Source: a virus. Taken from it: DNA of 20,320 nt. The position numbers and the translations under genes were made by a program. The first letter of the stretch is position 1; every line of letters starts with the position of its first letter. Location of the stretch: IMG/VR virus record IMGVR_UViG_3300009428_000109, positions 1 to 20,320 of that record; one strand, given 5' to 3'. Below are positions 11,922 through 18,716 of the stretch, one piece after another. The notes under the pieces are model-generated. The model was not told where the DNA came from. It saw nothing but the letters and a program-made list of their open reading frames with translations, and did not search any database.

Positions 11922-12455
11922 ATGTCTAGTATTCAAGAACTTATCCTACAAAAGAATAAAGAAAAAGATATAAGTGATTTTAAGAAAAGTTTTTATAAAA
12001 CTTATAATGTAAAGTTGTATATTTACAGCCCTTCAGAAAAAGATAAAAAGATTCCTATAGGTGTGTTTCATGATTGTGCCCTAGCTGCATTACATGAAGC
12101 TGATCCAAACTATTCTAGTATTAAATCACTACAAAATAGAAACAGGTTTAGAACTTACTTGGTTTATGTACAGGTAATGTCTTATCTAGCTCATAAAGAG
12201 GGTCATTCTAAATCTAGTGTTGGTAAGTTTCTTAAACGTAACCACGCTACTGTAATTAACTCATGTAAAATGGTTGAGAATGGATTTTTTAGTAATGATA
12301 AGACTGTACTAGATGCATACAATAACACTTTAAAACACTTAGAAAATTATGTGGGAACTATTCCAGAAAATATTGAAAGTAAAGATAACTCCAAATCAAG
12401 CCTTGATCCTATTTGGCATGAAGCAAGGAGTCTCCTTACCAATAGTCCTGGCTGA
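11922..12455 (+). CDS. DnaA domain IV-like DNA-binding protein (177 aa)
   Basis: Residues about 75-145 resemble the C-terminal DNA-binding domain of DnaA: a helix with VYVQVMSYLAHKEGH, then SKSSVGKFLKRNHATVINSC, where KRNHATVI (105-112) matches the DnaA signature GRDHSTVI that contacts the DnaA box. The AAA+ domain of true DnaA is absent; a short Lys-rich N-terminal part (1-70) replaces it. It likely binds a replication origin or host DnaA boxes and could recruit the helicase encoded just downstream. The last 35 residues are polar and encoded in an overlap with the next gene, so they may be a late extension. Family assignment is by motif; the role is inferred. Confidence 0.72.
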   Translation: MSSIQELILQKNKEKDISDFKKSFYKTYNVKLYIYSPSEKDKKIPIGVFHDCALAALHEADPNYSSIKSLQNRNRFRTYLVYVQVMSYLAHKEGHSKSSVGKFLKRNHATVINSCKMVENGFFSNDKTVLDAYNNTLKHLENYVGTIPENIESKDNSKSSLDPIWHEARSLLTNSPG

Positions 12456-12939
12456 AGATAAACAAGTATTAATAACCAAAGGTTTACTTATAAAAGAGGA
12501 TAACCAATATAAAATGACTGCTGAAGCTAAAGCATTTTGTGCTAAGCTTGATAACTATTTTGTTAAAGCAAAGAAGAAAACTGATATACAACTTATGGGT
12601 AAGGACTTTAATGATAAGATCCATACTTATAGAGAAATATTTCCTGCTAGAAAATTACCAAGTGGTAACCCTGCAAGGAATAATGTGAAAGCATTAGGAG
12701 AAAACTTCAGATGGTTCTTTGAAACATATGATCATACATGGGATGCTATTATTACAGCAACACGGATGTATGTAAATGAGTATAGAGATGCAGACTATAT
12801 GTATATGCAAACAAGTCAATACTTTATATCAAAACAAGATAAGCATAAAGTTAAACACTCTAGACTAGCTGACTACTGTGATATGATAGTAGATGGTGTT
12901 AGTACTGAGGAAGAACATTTTAAAGAAAACGTAGTATGA
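12349..12939 (+). CDS. 196-aa protein encoded just before the DnaB helicase, possible loader or accessory
   Basis: The protein starts MWELFQKILKVKITPNQALI. The early KITPNQALILFGMKQGVSLP segment (12-31), followed by a winged-helix-like pattern (ITKGLLIKEDNQYKMTAEAK), looks like a real conserved start, so I keep ATG 12349 although it overlaps the previous gene by 107 bases. The rest is helical and aromatic-rich (NFRWFFETYDHTWDAI, about 118-133; YMYMQTSQYFISKQDK). It ends in ATGA with the DnaB start. Position directly before the helicase suggests a helicase loader or primase-helicase adaptor, but no AAA+ motif is present. Start alternative: ATG 12418 (MKQGVSL). Confidence 0.65.
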   Translation: MWELFQKILKVKITPNQALILFGMKQGVSLPIVLAEDKQVLITKGLLIKEDNQYKMTAEAKAFCAKLDNYFVKAKKKTDIQLMGKDFNDKIHTYREIFPARKLPSGNPARNNVKALGENFRWFFETYDHTWDAIITATRMYVNEYRDADYMYMQTSQYFISKQDKHKVKHSRLADYCDMIVDGVSTEEEHFKENVV

Positions 12940-13889
12940 AAAATAAACCGTCATGGATTGGCCAATATGCTGCTTTCAATGAAGCACTAAAATATATGTA
13001 TGCTAGGTCTACAGGAGAGGAGAAATCCATATACACTCCTTGGCCTAAATTTAATGATGCCGCTACTGATGGTCTAGAGTGGAATACATTGACTGTAATT
13101 GGTGGTAGACCTGGTTCAGGTAAAACATTAATTAAAGATCAAATCATAAGAGAATCATTTGCATTAAATCCAAATGATAAGTTTAGAGTATTAGAATTTC
13201 AGTTTGAGATGGTAGGTAGAACCTCAGCTATTAGAGAGTTTAGTTCTATCACTGGTAAAACATACAAAGAACTGTGTAGTGCAGGATCAGTACTAGCTAC
13301 TGATACACTAAACACATGTCACTTATATGCTAAAGAAAGAGTTAAACATCCCGTTGATATAATTAGTACACCTATGACAGTAAATCAGATGCGTGAACAA
13401 ATTGATCAGTATATGAATCAACATAAAGGTGTAAATACAATTATAACTTTAGACCATACAATGCTAGTAAAAAGAGCACCCTATCAAAATAATACATTAG
13501 ATATGTTATTTGAATTAGGTGAGTTTTTTACACAATGTAAACGTGATTATCCTTGTTTGTTTATAGCTTTATCACAACTTAACCGGAACATAGATAATCC
13601 AGACAGGGCAATAGATGGTAAGTATGGTAATTATATACTTGAGTCAGATATATTTGGCTCAGATGCAATGCTACAACATGCAGATATGTTGATAGGTATT
13701 AATAGACCAGCTAAACAAAAGATTAGGTTCTATGGGCCTGATAGATATATTATAGAAAATGATAGAACCTTGGTGTTGCATTTTCTAAAAGCCAGAAATG
13801 GTGATGCACGGATGTCATTCTTTAAAGCAAAGTTTGAGCAAATGCAGATAGAAGAAATGATAACACCAGGACAACAAGAACGCAGATGA
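12936..13889 (+). CDS. DnaB-type replicative DNA helicase (RecA-like domain)
   Basis: The 317-aa product carries the DnaB RecA-fold motifs: Walker A GGRPGSGKT (56-64), FQFEM after the second strand (89-92), Walker B-like ITLDH (170-174), motif H3 ALSQLNR (211-217) and KARNGDA (285-291) near the arginine-finger strand. By family knowledge it forms a ring that unwinds DNA at the phage fork. It is shorter than bacterial DnaB (about 450 aa) because the N-terminal primase-binding domain is missing; only about 45 residues precede the Walker strand. It joins its neighbours by ATGA at both ends, so it is co-translated with the upstream helper candidate and the unknown protein after it. Confidence 0.9.
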   Translation: MKNKPSWIGQYAAFNEALKYMYARSTGEEKSIYTPWPKFNDAATDGLEWNTLTVIGGRPGSGKTLIKDQIIRESFALNPNDKFRVLEFQFEMVGRTSAIREFSSITGKTYKELCSAGSVLATDTLNTCHLYAKERVKHPVDIISTPMTVNQMREQIDQYMNQHKGVNTIITLDHTMLVKRAPYQNNTLDMLFELGEFFTQCKRDYPCLFIALSQLNRNIDNPDRAIDGKYGNYILESDIFGSDAMLQHADMLIGINRPAKQKIRFYGPDRYIIENDRTLVLHFLKARNGDARMSFFKAKFEQMQIEEMITPGQQERR

Positions 13890-14440
13890 TAAATACTAAA
13901 AACTTAAATAATAAATCAAAGATGGGACTAACACCGCAACAAAGAAAACAGAAGGTTGCATCTCTCAGAGAAGAGCATGATGACTACTTTCAAACAGAGG
14001 GTATAGTTAATGCACTATACATACCTAAGATGGCTTATAGGCCAACTGGTAAGGATGAGCTACATGTTAGTTTCTTCCCAAGTGAATTTGAAAAAGGAGA
14101 GGATATATATACAGAGTTTGTATCTATAGATTATGATACAGAAGATCCAAAAAGAACATTATATTATCACAAGAATAACCCTCATTGGAAAGAGGAGTAT
14201 GAAATGATAACAAGCAACTCAGGCTTCCAAAGACATATTATACCAGTCAGTGAGTTAAAAGTTGTAAATGATGTTACAAGTAGGGGTAAAGCTATTATAG
14301 ATTTTGCAAATCCTGATTTGCCTAATCCAGATGAAACTACTCAAACTGCTCCCTCCCTCACCTCTGCAGATCTGATAAAAGTATTATCAGAAATAAATGC
14401 AACATTAAATAAATTAATAACAGTAATCCAAAGTAAATAA
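13886..14440 (+). CDS. Hypothetical 184-aa protein in the replication operon
   Basis: The start at 13886 forms ATGA with the DnaB stop. The N-terminus is basic and Gln-rich (GLTPQQRKQKVASLREEHDD, 14-33); the middle has strands with conserved-looking aromatic residues (YFQTEGIVNALYIPKMAYRP and HVSFFPSEFEKGEDIYTEFV), and the C-terminus after a Pro/Thr linker (PNPDETTQTAPSLTSA) is a Leu/Ile helix that could oligomerise (IKVLSEINATLNKLITVI). It may be a fork accessory. The linker region is encoded by a base-perfect-looking copy of the leader motif (14344-14358). No enzymatic motif is found. Confidence 0.66.
   Translation: MINTKNLNNKSKMGLTPQQRKQKVASLREEHDDYFQTEGIVNALYIPKMAYRPTGKDELHVSFFPSEFEKGEDIYTEFVSIDYDTEDPKRTLYYHKNNPHWKEEYEMITSNSGFQRHIIPVSELKVVNDVTSRGKAIIDFANPDLPNPDETTQTAPSLTSADLIKVLSEINATLNKLITVIQSK
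14344..14358 (+). promoter_or_regulatory. Leader motif copy inside a gene (copy 6)
   Basis: AACTGCTCCCTCCCT lies within the 184-aa gene and differs by one base from the intergenic form; it is strongly pyrimidine-rich for this AT-rich gene. It lies 83 bases before the Sak4-like start, about twice the usual distance, and lacks a well-placed TAnnTTTG box. An internal start point for the recombination genes is possible; coincidence with a Pro/Ser-rich linker is the alternative. Confidence 0.3.
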
Positions 14441-14441
14441 T

Positions 14442-15125
14442 ATGGCACAAAGCGTATTGGTAATTGCAGATTCAGGTACAGGAAAGTCTACCTCAATCAG
14501 GACATTAGATCCTAAAGAGACTTTCATTATAAATATTGCTAACAAACCGTTACCATTTAAAGGTTGGAAAGGCAAGTATAATCAAATTAGCAAAGATAAC
14601 CCAAAAGGTAATCTTACATCTGCTTCATCAAGTGCAGGTATAATTAAAGCTATTAAGCATGTTGATGAAAAGATGAGCCATATCAAGACATTAGTTGTTG
14701 ATGACTGGCAGTATATGAGTTCTTTTGAATATTTTGATAGAGCAAATGAGAAAGGATATGATAAGTTTACACAGATTGCAGCTAACTTAGCCATGGTGGC
14801 AAAGCTACCTAAAGATCTGAGAGATGACTTAACAGTAATCTTTTTGACTCACTCAGAAGATTCAACTGATATAAATGGTAATAGAAAAATTAAAGCAAAG
14901 ACTATTGGTAAAATGATTGACAATACTCTTACTTTAGAAGGCCTATTCTCCATTGTATTATTTGGGAAAGTAAATAAAAATGATGATGGTGAACTTGAAT
15001 ATGGTTTTGAAACTCAAAACTCAGGAGAGAACACATGTAAATCACCAATGGGTATGTTTGAGGATAAGTTTATTCCTAATGACCTAAAGTTTGTAAAGGA
15101 TTGTATTGAGGAATATAATCAATAA
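14442..15125 (+). CDS. Sak4-like RecA-fold ATPase (single-strand annealing/recombination)
   Basis: The 227-aa product has a Walker A ADSGTGKST (9-17) very near the N-terminus, Walker B TLVVDD (83-88) and a sensor-like strand VIFLTHSED (132-140). Size, motif spacing and location fit phage Sak4/AAA_24 ATPases, minimal RecA-like proteins that promote annealing or exchange together with an SSB. An SSB-like gene follows 25 bases downstream, the typical partner arrangement. The start is one base after the upstream stop. Other P-loop ATPases of similar length remain possible, but the neighbour makes Sak4 the best call. Confidence 0.8.
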   Translation: MAQSVLVIADSGTGKSTSIRTLDPKETFIINIANKPLPFKGWKGKYNQISKDNPKGNLTSASSSAGIIKAIKHVDEKMSHIKTLVVDDWQYMSSFEYFDRANEKGYDKFTQIAANLAMVAKLPKDLRDDLTVIFLTHSEDSTDINGNRKIKAKTIGKMIDNTLTLEGLFSIVLFGKVNKNDDGELEYGFETQNSGENTCKSPMGMFEDKFIPNDLKFVKDCIEEYNQ

Positions 15126-15150
15126 TTAATAATCAATAAAAAGAAAAATT

Positions 15151-15822
15151 ATGTTAAGTACTAAAGACATGTCTGCCGGATCAGGTAGCATCAAACCAGT
15201 AATTGGAGTGGGTAACCACAAAATTAAAATTAACTCAATATCATTTGATCAAACACCATATGATATGGATGCATTTAATATTACATTACATGTAGAAGGA
15301 GAGCCTGTAACAGGGGAATTCAACGGATTCTTAAAAGATATGAATAATCCTAATGGACCACGTTTTGAAGGTCAAGTAGGCAGAGTAAGATTCTCACCAT
15401 ATCCATTTAAAGATGCAACTCTTAATAATGGTAATGAAATTAGCCGTGACACAGAAGTGTTAAAAGCTATGGTTTTCTTATCAGAAGTAGTAGGAAAGAG
15501 AAATGAGCTTGATGCAATTGAAGCAAATACAATTGAAGACTTTATGGTAAAAGCTGGAAATGTATGTTCTGAAACCGGATACATCAATGCATGCTTAGGT
15601 GCACGTGAGTGGGAAAACAAAGAAGGTTATGTAAATAATGATTTGTTCTTACCTAAGAGAAGTAAAGATGGTATGCCGTTAGAAGAAATGGATAAAGAAA
15701 GTTCTAATCTATTGTCATTTGACAGAAACAATACTAATCATTTCAGACCTTATTTAAAGAAAGAATCAACAGCATCAAACTTTGAGCCTGCTTCTGCAGC
15801 TGGTGGTGACTTTGATCTGTAA
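15151..15822 (+). CDS. Probable ssDNA-binding protein with acidic DFDL tip
   Basis: The 223-aa protein is strand-rich over residues about 15-110 (KPVIGVGNHKIKINSISFDQ, then NITLHVEGEPVTGEFNGFLK), as expected for an OB fold, and ends after a Ser/Ala-rich linker in GGDFDL. An acidic-aromatic tip is typical for SSB proteins and serves to recruit helicase, primase and recombinase. Position after the Sak4-like ATPase and upstream of the primase fits. It lacks the classical bacterial SSB sequence, so it is a divergent phage type. A strong terminator 17 bases after the stop ends the operon. The alternative is a recombination mediator with a similar tail. Confidence 0.7.
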   Translation: MLSTKDMSAGSGSIKPVIGVGNHKIKINSISFDQTPYDMDAFNITLHVEGEPVTGEFNGFLKDMNNPNGPRFEGQVGRVRFSPYPFKDATLNNGNEISRDTEVLKAMVFLSEVVGKRNELDAIEANTIEDFMVKAGNVCSETGYINACLGAREWENKEGYVNNDLFLPKRSKDGMPLEEMDKESSNLLSFDRNNTNHFRPYLKKESTASNFEPASAAGGDFDL

Positions 15823-15838
15823 TATAAATCCTAAAGAG

Positions 15839-15872
15839 TGGGCTCAGTTAATAGCTGGGCCCATTTCTTTTT
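15839..15872 (+). terminator. Strong intrinsic terminator
   Basis: TGGGCTCAG (15839-15847) pairs with CTGGGCCCA (15855-15863), nine pairs including one G-U, with a seven-base loop TTAATAG, followed by TTTCTTTTT (15864-15872). It ends the UDG-to-SSB transcription unit; the primase start is 14 bases further on. Confidence 0.82.
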
Positions 15873-15886
15873 AATATATTTGGATT

Positions 15887-16864
15887 ATGTTCAGTACTAA
15901 AAATTTAATATTAGAAGAAACAGATGTACCTAGTTACTGGGTATTTCAATATTATTTAAATCTACCTGAACAGCTTACGGGACAAGACATAAAGATTAAT
16001 TCAATATTTAATCCTAATGATAAGACCCCAAGCTTTTGTATATACGTTGATAAGACTATAATGCAGTATAAGTTCAAAGATTTTTCAACAGGTAGAGGTG
16101 GAAATAAATCAGACTTAGTTAGACATATGTTTAGTTTAGGTTATCCACAAGCCACAAGAAGAATTATAGAGGACTACAATAACTATATTCAACAGAATGG
16201 TAAAGTTGAGGTAGAGTTTGTACCACAAGCAAAGTGGGAAATAGATTTTATTAAGTACAGGAAATGGAATAAAGATGATGCTAACTTTTGGTTACCATTT
16301 GGAATAGGAAAAACATTATTAGAAAAATATAATGTAAAACCAATTGAGTATTTCAATATGGTAAAAGAGGAATCATTGGAAATAGAATCACTTAAGATAG
16401 GAAGTAAACATACATATGGTTACTTTGATAAACACGGTGATGTATTTAAGATATACCAACCCTATAGTAAAAAGCATAAATTTCATAAAGTTAAAAGTTA
16501 CATCCAGGGGATAGATCAATTAGAGTATAAAGAACCATACTTAGTTATTTGTTCTTCTCTTAAAGATGCAATGTGTTTAAAAGGTATGGGATATAACATA
16601 GAAGTTATTAGTCCAGACTCAGAGAATACTATGATTAAACCTCATATAATTGCTAACTTGAAAAAGAAGTTTAAAAAACTTATTACTATATTTGATAATG
16701 ATGATGCAGGTAAACATGCAGTAAAAAGATATGCAGAAGCATATAATATTAATGGATGCACGCCAACTATATGCAAAGACATATCAGATGCTATGAAAGA
16801 AATAGGATTTGATAAGACGCATGCAATGTTAAAACCATTATTAAAACAAACAATAAATAAATAA
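15887..16864 (+). CDS. TOPRIM-type DNA primase
   Basis: The 325-aa product resembles DnaG-type primase: an N-terminal domain (about 20-85) with NPNDKTPSF and YKFKDFSTGRGG, which corresponds to the zinc domain layout but lacks the Cys/His ligands, and a TOPRIM domain (about 218-285) with ICSSLKDAMCLKGMG (221-235) and TIFDNDDAGKHAV (267-279). The Asp cluster of FDNDDAG should bind metal. The usual catalytic Glu of TOPRIM motif I (E-G-x-x-D) is replaced by Ser223, with Asp227 kept. Similar changes may be common among related phages, but activity should not be assumed. TATATTTG (15875-15882) lies too close to the start to be a normal promoter unless the mRNA is leaderless. Confidence 0.83.
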   Translation: MFSTKNLILEETDVPSYWVFQYYLNLPEQLTGQDIKINSIFNPNDKTPSFCIYVDKTIMQYKFKDFSTGRGGNKSDLVRHMFSLGYPQATRRIIEDYNNYIQQNGKVEVEFVPQAKWEIDFIKYRKWNKDDANFWLPFGIGKTLLEKYNVKPIEYFNMVKEESLEIESLKIGSKHTYGYFDKHGDVFKIYQPYSKKHKFHKVKSYIQGIDQLEYKEPYLVICSSLKDAMCLKGMGYNIEVISPDSENTMIKPHIIANLKKKFKKLITIFDNDDAGKHAVKRYAEAYNINGCTPTICKDISDAMKEIGFDKTHAMLKPLLKQTINK

Positions 16865-16865
16865 T

Positions 16866-17270
16866 ATGCAAAATAAAAGATGGTGGATACCGGGTAACGT
16901 TCCTTCTAGTAAGAATGGTAGACGTTGGACAGGTAAATACTTTATAGCAAGCAAAGCTGTAATGAATTACAGAAAAGCAACTAAGGATATTTATGATAAA
17001 TATACTGATGAATTTAAAAAAGAACTAGAGAAGCATGAGCTTCCTGTTAAAATCTCTTTTGAATTTGTGAGAGGGTCTAGACATAAATTTGATTATTTAA
17101 ATCCTGCACAGACAGTGCAAGATGATATGGTTAAGTATGGGTGGATTGAGGATGATAATGCAGAGTTTATAATACCCGCATTTGAACAGTATAGTTATAA
17201 TAAAGAGAACCCAGGTGTATGGATTGAGTTAATTATAAATAATGAAAAAAAAGAAGATAATAACACTTGA
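16866..17270 (+). CDS. rusA: RusA-like Holliday junction resolvase
   Basis: The 134-aa product has the RusA pattern: N-terminal WWIPGNVPSSKNGRRW (6-21), a strand with FEFVRGSRHKFDYLNP (66-80; D76 corresponds to the DxDN metal site region), QTVQDDMVKYGWIEDDNAEF (82-101; D86/D87 and D96/D97) and a final strand PGVWIELII. By family knowledge it is a dimeric endonuclease that resolves four-way junctions made during replication and recombination. The canonical D-x-D-N reads DYLNP, a variant also seen in some phage members. The start is one base after the primase stop, and its end overlaps the next gene by 29 bases. Confidence 0.85.
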   Translation: MQNKRWWIPGNVPSSKNGRRWTGKYFIASKAVMNYRKATKDIYDKYTDEFKKELEKHELPVKISFEFVRGSRHKFDYLNPAQTVQDDMVKYGWIEDDNAEFIIPAFEQYSYNKENPGVWIELIINNEKKEDNNT

Positions 17271-17550
17271 TGAATTTTTTAGGTATAAACAAATGTTTGA
17301 AGGACTTCCTGAAGACAAAGCTTTAGCTAGTCAATTATATAATAATGCAGATTATGCAGATAAAGAAATAGTTGATAGGTTAATGGCCAAGGCTTTAATG
17401 TTTGATGACAGAGTAAAGTTTTGTATAGCAGTCAAACATCAATTTACTATAGGATGTTTTAAGACAACAAGAATTTATGCATTTATTCAGAAAGAAACAA
17501 TAGATGAAATATACATAGACATATTAAGAAAATTAAGAGACAATGATTAA
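17242..17550 (+). CDS. Hypothetical 102-aa protein
   Basis: The frame begins at ATG 17242 (MKKKKIITLDEFFRYKQMFE) within the end of the RusA gene and overlaps the next gene by eight bases. The product is helical with mixed charge (EGLPEDKALASQLYNNADYA, 20-39; EIVDRLMAKALMFDD) and ends in a strand-helix (TIDEIYIDILRKLRDND). No motif is recognised. It lies between RusA and the vWA protein in a tight array, so a role in replication or in the vWA/AAA+ complex is conceivable but unproven. Confidence 0.6.
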   Translation: MKKKKIITLDEFFRYKQMFEGLPEDKALASQLYNNADYADKEIVDRLMAKALMFDDRVKFCIAVKHQFTIGCFKTTRIYAFIQKETIDEIYIDILRKLRDND

Positions 17551-18706
17551 CATACAAGATGCGGTTGCTAGAACAACCAAAAGTTTAATATTTGCAGAGC
17601 CCTTTTACGGGCTCTTTTTAATTGGTATCAATAAGAAATATAGTTTAAATCTTGCTACAGCAGGTGTAAGCAAAAATAATATTGGTTGTCAATTGACTAT
17701 AAACCCTGAGTTTTATATAAACCTCAGTGAAGATCATAGATTTGGTTTAATTAAGCATGAGCTATTGCATATTGCATTTGGTCATCTTATAACAAGGGAT
17801 AGATACTCAGACAAGAAGTTATTTAATATAGCTGCTGACTTAGAGATCAACCAGTACATACTGGAAAGTAAATTACCTGACGGTGGTTTACTATTATCAA
17901 GTTTCCCTGAGCTAAAGCTACCTAAGAAAGCAGGTACAGATAAATACTATGAACTGCTACAACAGGCCCAAGAAGATGGTACATGTCCATCCTTAGATAG
18001 TCTTATGAATCAAATGAATGGTGAATCACCTTATTGTCATGGTACATGGGATGAGTTTGATGATTTACCTGAAGCAGATAAAAAGCTAATGCAAAAACAA
18101 ATAGAGCATCAGCTTAAAGATTCTGCAGAGCAGACAGTAAAGAAACAAGGTAATATACCTGGTGAGCTTGCTGAATTGATAGAAAGACTAATGAATATTG
18201 AAGCACCAAAATTTGATTGGAAACAATATCTCAGAAGGTTTGCAGGTAATTCTAGTATAGTATATACAAAGAAGCTGAGACGTAAGTATAATAAACGTTA
18301 TGCAGCAAATCCAGGACTTAAAATTAAATTCAAAAATCATATACTTGTTGGTGTTGACACAAGTGGATCTGTGAATAATGATGAACTAAAGGAATTCTTT
18401 AGTGAACTTACACATATGCATAAGACAGGCCATAAGATTACAGTAGCACAGTGTGATACCCGCTTGAACAGCGTGAAAGAATTTAATCCAAATAAAGATT
18501 GGGAAATACACGGTCGTGGTGGGACAAGCTTCCAACCAGTAATTGACTATTATAATGAAAAAAAGGGAACCTATACGGCTCTAATATATTTAACAGATGG
18601 TGAAGCTTATTCTCCTGATAATTGCCCTAATAATACATTATGGGTACACAGTTCTAACTGTAATATCAATGATGAGCTACCAGGACAGAAAATTCAACTT
18701 AATTAA
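17543..18706 (+). CDS. HExxH metallopeptidase-like protein with C-terminal von Willebrand A domain (DUF2201-like)
   Basis: The 387-aa product matches the VWA-like DUF2201 type. The N-terminal part has ARTTKSLIFAEPFYGLFLI (9-27) and a zinc-type site KHELLHIAFGH (71-81: H72, E73, H76, H81) followed by NIAADLEIN. The C-terminal vWA domain carries a complete MIDAS: VDTSGS (271-276), GGT (326-328) and TDGE (351-354). A charged helical linker joins them. Such proteins pair with MoxR-type AAA+ ATPases, here encoded ten bases downstream, probably to remodel or activate a target protein. Activity as a peptidase is not shown for the family. A terminator-like hairpin lies inside the 5' coding part. Confidence 0.85.
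   Translation: MINIQDAVARTTKSLIFAEPFYGLFLIGINKKYSLNLATAGVSKNNIGCQLTINPEFYINLSEDHRFGLIKHELLHIAFGHLITRDRYSDKKLFNIAADLEINQYILESKLPDGGLLLSSFPELKLPKKAGTDKYYELLQQAQEDGTCPSLDSLMNQMNGESPYCHGTWDEFDDLPEADKKLMQKQIEHQLKDSAEQTVKKQGNIPGELAELIERLMNIEAPKFDWKQYLRRFAGNSSIVYTKKLRRKYNKRYAANPGLKIKFKNHILVGVDTSGSVNNDELKEFFSELTHMHKTGHKITVAQCDTRLNSVKEFNPNKDWEIHGRGGTSFQPVIDYYNEKKGTYTALIYLTDGEAYSPDNCPNNTLWVHSSNCNINDELPGQKIQLN
17596..17619 (+). terminator. Terminator-like hairpin inside the vWA gene
   Basis: AGAGCCC (17596-17602) pairs perfectly with GGGCTCT (17609-17615) around TTTTAC, followed by T's to 17619. The bases encode residues AEPFYGLF, a conserved-looking motif of the protein, so the fold may be a codon-level coincidence or an attenuator that lowers expression of the vWA/AAA+ genes. 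Confidence 0.4.
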
Positions 18707-18716
18707 TTAAAAGAAA

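Noticed and set aside
14582-15620. Leftward frames within the Sak4-like and SSB-like genes
   Set aside because: Antisense to well-supported proteins, no leader or family match.
15875-15882. TATATTTG as promoter for the primase
   Set aside because: Only four bases separate it from the ATG, so the transcript would begin at or after the start codon; kept only as a remark.
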